DNA from: Kaistia adipata DSM 17808
GTDB lineage: Bacteria > Pseudomonadota > Alphaproteobacteria > Rhizobiales > Kaistiaceae
Assembly (NCBI RefSeq): GCF_000423225.1
Contig: NZ_AUHO01000010.1
Location: 496,001-560,000 of the forward strand
Direction of reading: 5' to 3'
DNA length: 64,000 nt
Within the stretch, counting starts at the first letter, position 1, and every line of letters starts with the position of its first letter. Both the position numbers and the translations under genes were made by a program. The notes below the pieces were generated by a model. It worked only from the letters and a program-made list of their open reading frames with translations, searched no databases and was not told the DNA's origin. Of the stretch, positions 62,321 through 64,000 are shown piece by piece.

Positions 62321-62366
62321 AAGGCGGGACTGCCGCCCCAAACCCATCAGCCCGAAAGGAGGGCGC

Positions 62367-63302
62367 ATGTCGACAAGTCGCCCTCGGGCCGCGCCCGTCG
62401 AATGGCAGAAGCATCGCTCCGCCGCGCTGTTCGTGCTGCCGGCGCTGGTGATCTACTGCCTGTTCGTCATCTATCCGCTGGCGAGCTCGCTCTGGGGCTC
62501 GCTGTTCGAATGGCGCGGGTTCCGCATGCGCGGCTTCGTCGGGTTGGACAATTTCGCCCGCCTGTTCGTCGAGCCGAGCTGGACCAAGCTCTCCGGCGCC
62601 TTCACGCACAATGTGTTCTGGTTCCTAGGCATCATGGTGCTGCAGAACGGGCTCGGGCTGATCTTCGCCTATCTGCTGTTCCTGCGCCGTCGCGGCACGG
62701 CCTTCCTGCAGTCGGTGTTCTTCTTCCCGGCCGTGCTCTCGCCGGTTATCGTCGGCGCGCTGTGGCGGCTGCTGCTGACGCCCGATGGCGCGGTCGAATC
62801 CCTGCTGCACAGCCTCGGCCTGCTCGAGGGGCGGCTGACCATCCTCGGCGATTCCACCTGGGCGCTCTGGGTTCTGATCGCGGTCGACGCGTGGAACTGG
62901 ATGGGCCTGCCCGTGCTGATCTTCACCGCCGGCCTGCGCCAGATCCAGCCCGAGGTGTTCGAGGCGGCGCGGCTCGACGGCGCCGGTAATGGCCGCATCC
63001 TGTGGTCGATCGCGCTGCCGCAGCTCGTGCCCTCGATCTCGTCGCTGACGACGCTGACCTTCATCAACACGTTCAACCAGTTCGACCTCGTCTATGTGAT
63101 GCAGGGCGTGCAGGGGAACCCGAACTTCGCCACCGACACGCTGGTGACCTACTTCTTCCGCCTCGCCTTCGGCGCGGAAGGGGCGGTCGGCATCACCGAC
63201 ATCGGCCTGGCGCTGGCGCTCGGCACGCTGCTCTTCCTGCTCCTGACCGTGGTGACGATCGGGCTGCTGCGCTTCTTCGAGCGCCGGACGGTGAGGTTCT
63301 GA
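62367..63302 (+). CDS. Carbohydrate ABC transporter permease, MalF type
   Basis: A 311-residue CUT1 permease: KHRSAALFVLPALVIYCLFVIYPLASSLWGS, six spans, and EAA loop EVFEAARLDGAGNGRILWSIALPQL. AGGAGGG lies before the ATG at 62367. Its stop overlaps the next permease start by one base (TGATG). It belongs to the operon that starts with the binding protein at 60929. Confidence 0.93.
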   Translation: MSTSRPRAAPVEWQKHRSAALFVLPALVIYCLFVIYPLASSLWGSLFEWRGFRMRGFVGLDNFARLFVEPSWTKLSGAFTHNVFWFLGIMVLQNGLGLIFAYLLFLRRRGTAFLQSVFFFPAVLSPVIVGALWRLLLTPDGAVESLLHSLGLLEGRLTILGDSTWALWVLIAVDAWNWMGLPVLIFTAGLRQIQPEVFEAARLDGAGNGRILWSIALPQLVPSISSLTTLTFINTFNQFDLVYVMQGVQGNPNFATDTLVTYFFRLAFGAEGAVGITDIGLALALGTLLFLLLTVVTIGLLRFFERRTVRF

Positions 63303-64000
63303 TGACCAATCTCGACGTCGCGCAGCGGATCCGGCAATTGCCGGGCTGGATCGTCCTGGCGCTCTGGGCGCTGGTCGTCGCGGTGCCGCTCTACATCCTG
63401 ATCGTCTCCTGCTTCAAGACGACGGCGGAAATCTATGGCGACAAGTTCGGCCTGCCGACGAACTGGACGCTCGACAATTTCGCCAATGCGTGGACGCAGG
63501 CGCAGTTCGCCCGCTACATGTGGAACTCCTTCGCCGTCACCGGCGGCGCCGTGATCCTGACCCTCGTCGTCTCCGCGATGGCGGCGTTCCCGCTCTCCCG
63601 CTACCAGCTCGGCTGGTCGTCGCCGGTGCTCGCCTTCTTCCTCGCCGGCGTCATGCTGCCGATCCGCCTGGCCTCGGTCGAGCTGTTCACGCTGATGAAG
63701 ACGCTCGACCTGCTCGACAGCCGGCTCGGCCTGATCTTCGTCTATTCGGCGATCCGCATTCCCTTCGCCGTCTTCATCCTGGCGAACTTCATGCGCGTGC
63801 TGCCGAAGGAGCTGGAGGAGGCGGCGCGACTCGACGGTGCCAAGGAATGGCGCATCCTGTTCCGCATCATCCTGCCGACGATCAAGCCGGCGGTGGCGAT
63901 CGTCGCCATCTTCACCGCGATCGCCGTCTGGAACGATTTCTTCTTCCCGTTGATCTTCATCTTCGACGACGACTACAAGACCGTGCCGCTCGCCATCACC
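63302..64000 (+). CDS. Carbohydrate ABC transporter permease, MalG type (cut by window edge)
   Basis: The first 233 residues of a CUT1 permease: FPLYILIVS-like start (LWALVVAVPLYILIVSCFKTTAEIYG), spans, and EAA loop ELEEAARLDGAKEWRILFRIILP, then VWNDFFFPLIFI. The frame is open to the window end; about 45 residues are missing. Coupled to the preceding permease by a one-base overlap. Further operon genes such as an ATPase or glycosidase could follow outside. Confidence 0.92.
   Translation, partial: MTNLDVAQRIRQLPGWIVLALWALVVAVPLYILIVSCFKTTAEIYGDKFGLPTNWTLDNFANAWTQAQFARYMWNSFAVTGGAVILTLVVSAMAAFPLSRYQLGWSSPVLAFFLAGVMLPIRLASVELFTLMKTLDLLDSRLGLIFVYSAIRIPFAVFILANFMRVLPKELEEAARLDGAKEWRILFRIILPTIKPAVAIVAIFTAIAVWNDFFFPLIFIFDDDYKTVPLAIT

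Overview
The window is high-GC, densely packed alphaproteobacterial DNA. Most genes resemble those of Hyphomicrobiales (Rhizobiales), and a soil-type or Kaistia-like organism would fit, but no 16S rRNA gene is present, so the genus is a guess. Pointers to the group are an ExoD-like protein, a coxMNOP-type alternative cytochrome c oxidase as in Bradyrhizobium, several carbohydrate ABC transporters without their own ATPase, and palindromic repeats of the kind scattered through Rhizobiales genomes.

Layout. 1-2.7 kb: the kdp high-affinity K+ pump (kdpB partial, kdpA, kdpF and a further 26-residue membrane peptide). 2.9-5.3 kb: a secreted HAD phosphatase followed by a broken moxR joined to the tail of a batD gene, the scar of a deleted MoxR/Bat operon. 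5.8-6.9 kb: an L,D-transpeptidase lipoprotein and a small membrane protein. 6.9-13.3 kb: a LacI-controlled operon (regulator, binding protein, two permeases, GH127 glycosidase) for arabinofuranose-containing oligosaccharides, headed by two near-identical palindromic operators. 13.3-22.8 kb: envelope and housekeeping genes (ExoD, a large MscS channel, a CAP-domain lipoprotein, a LysR/YeiH pair, a polysaccharide flippase with a GNAT-type protein, TusA-like and FMN reductase). 22.9-31.3 kb: CobW GTPase, D-Ala-D-Ala carboxypeptidase, an isolated ureE, an M20 amidohydrolase, TerC and ilvD with a clear terminator. 31.4-38 kb: a TPR-sulfotransferase fusion, an M48 protease with a LysM-like tail, a nuclease, tRNA-Arg(CCT), an outer-membrane barrel and an unknown secreted protein.

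38.2-47.7 kb is the most complete metabolic unit: a GntR/FCD regulator divergent from two TIM-barrel isomerases/epimerases, a Gfo/Idh/MocA dehydrogenase, a ribose-type ABC transporter and a UxaA/GarD-type dehydratase. The divergent intergenic region holds matched AT-rich elements that look like the regulator's sites. The sugar is not identifiable from the sequence and the last steps (kinase/aldolase) are not in the window.

48.0-48.4 kb carries a guanidinium exporter (sugE/gdx) preceded by two short hairpins that fit a guanidine-II (mini-ykkC) riboswitch. 49-54.2 kb encodes a soluble cytochrome c and a CuA-type terminal oxidase (coxMNOP plus a subunit IV). 54.3-57.2 kb has an orphan BrnA-like protein and a reverse trans-sulfuration pair (cystathionine beta-synthase and gamma-lyase/synthase). 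57.5-64 kb holds two successive carbohydrate ABC operons, each preceded by a related AT-rich inverted repeat, suggesting shared control; the last permease runs off the window.
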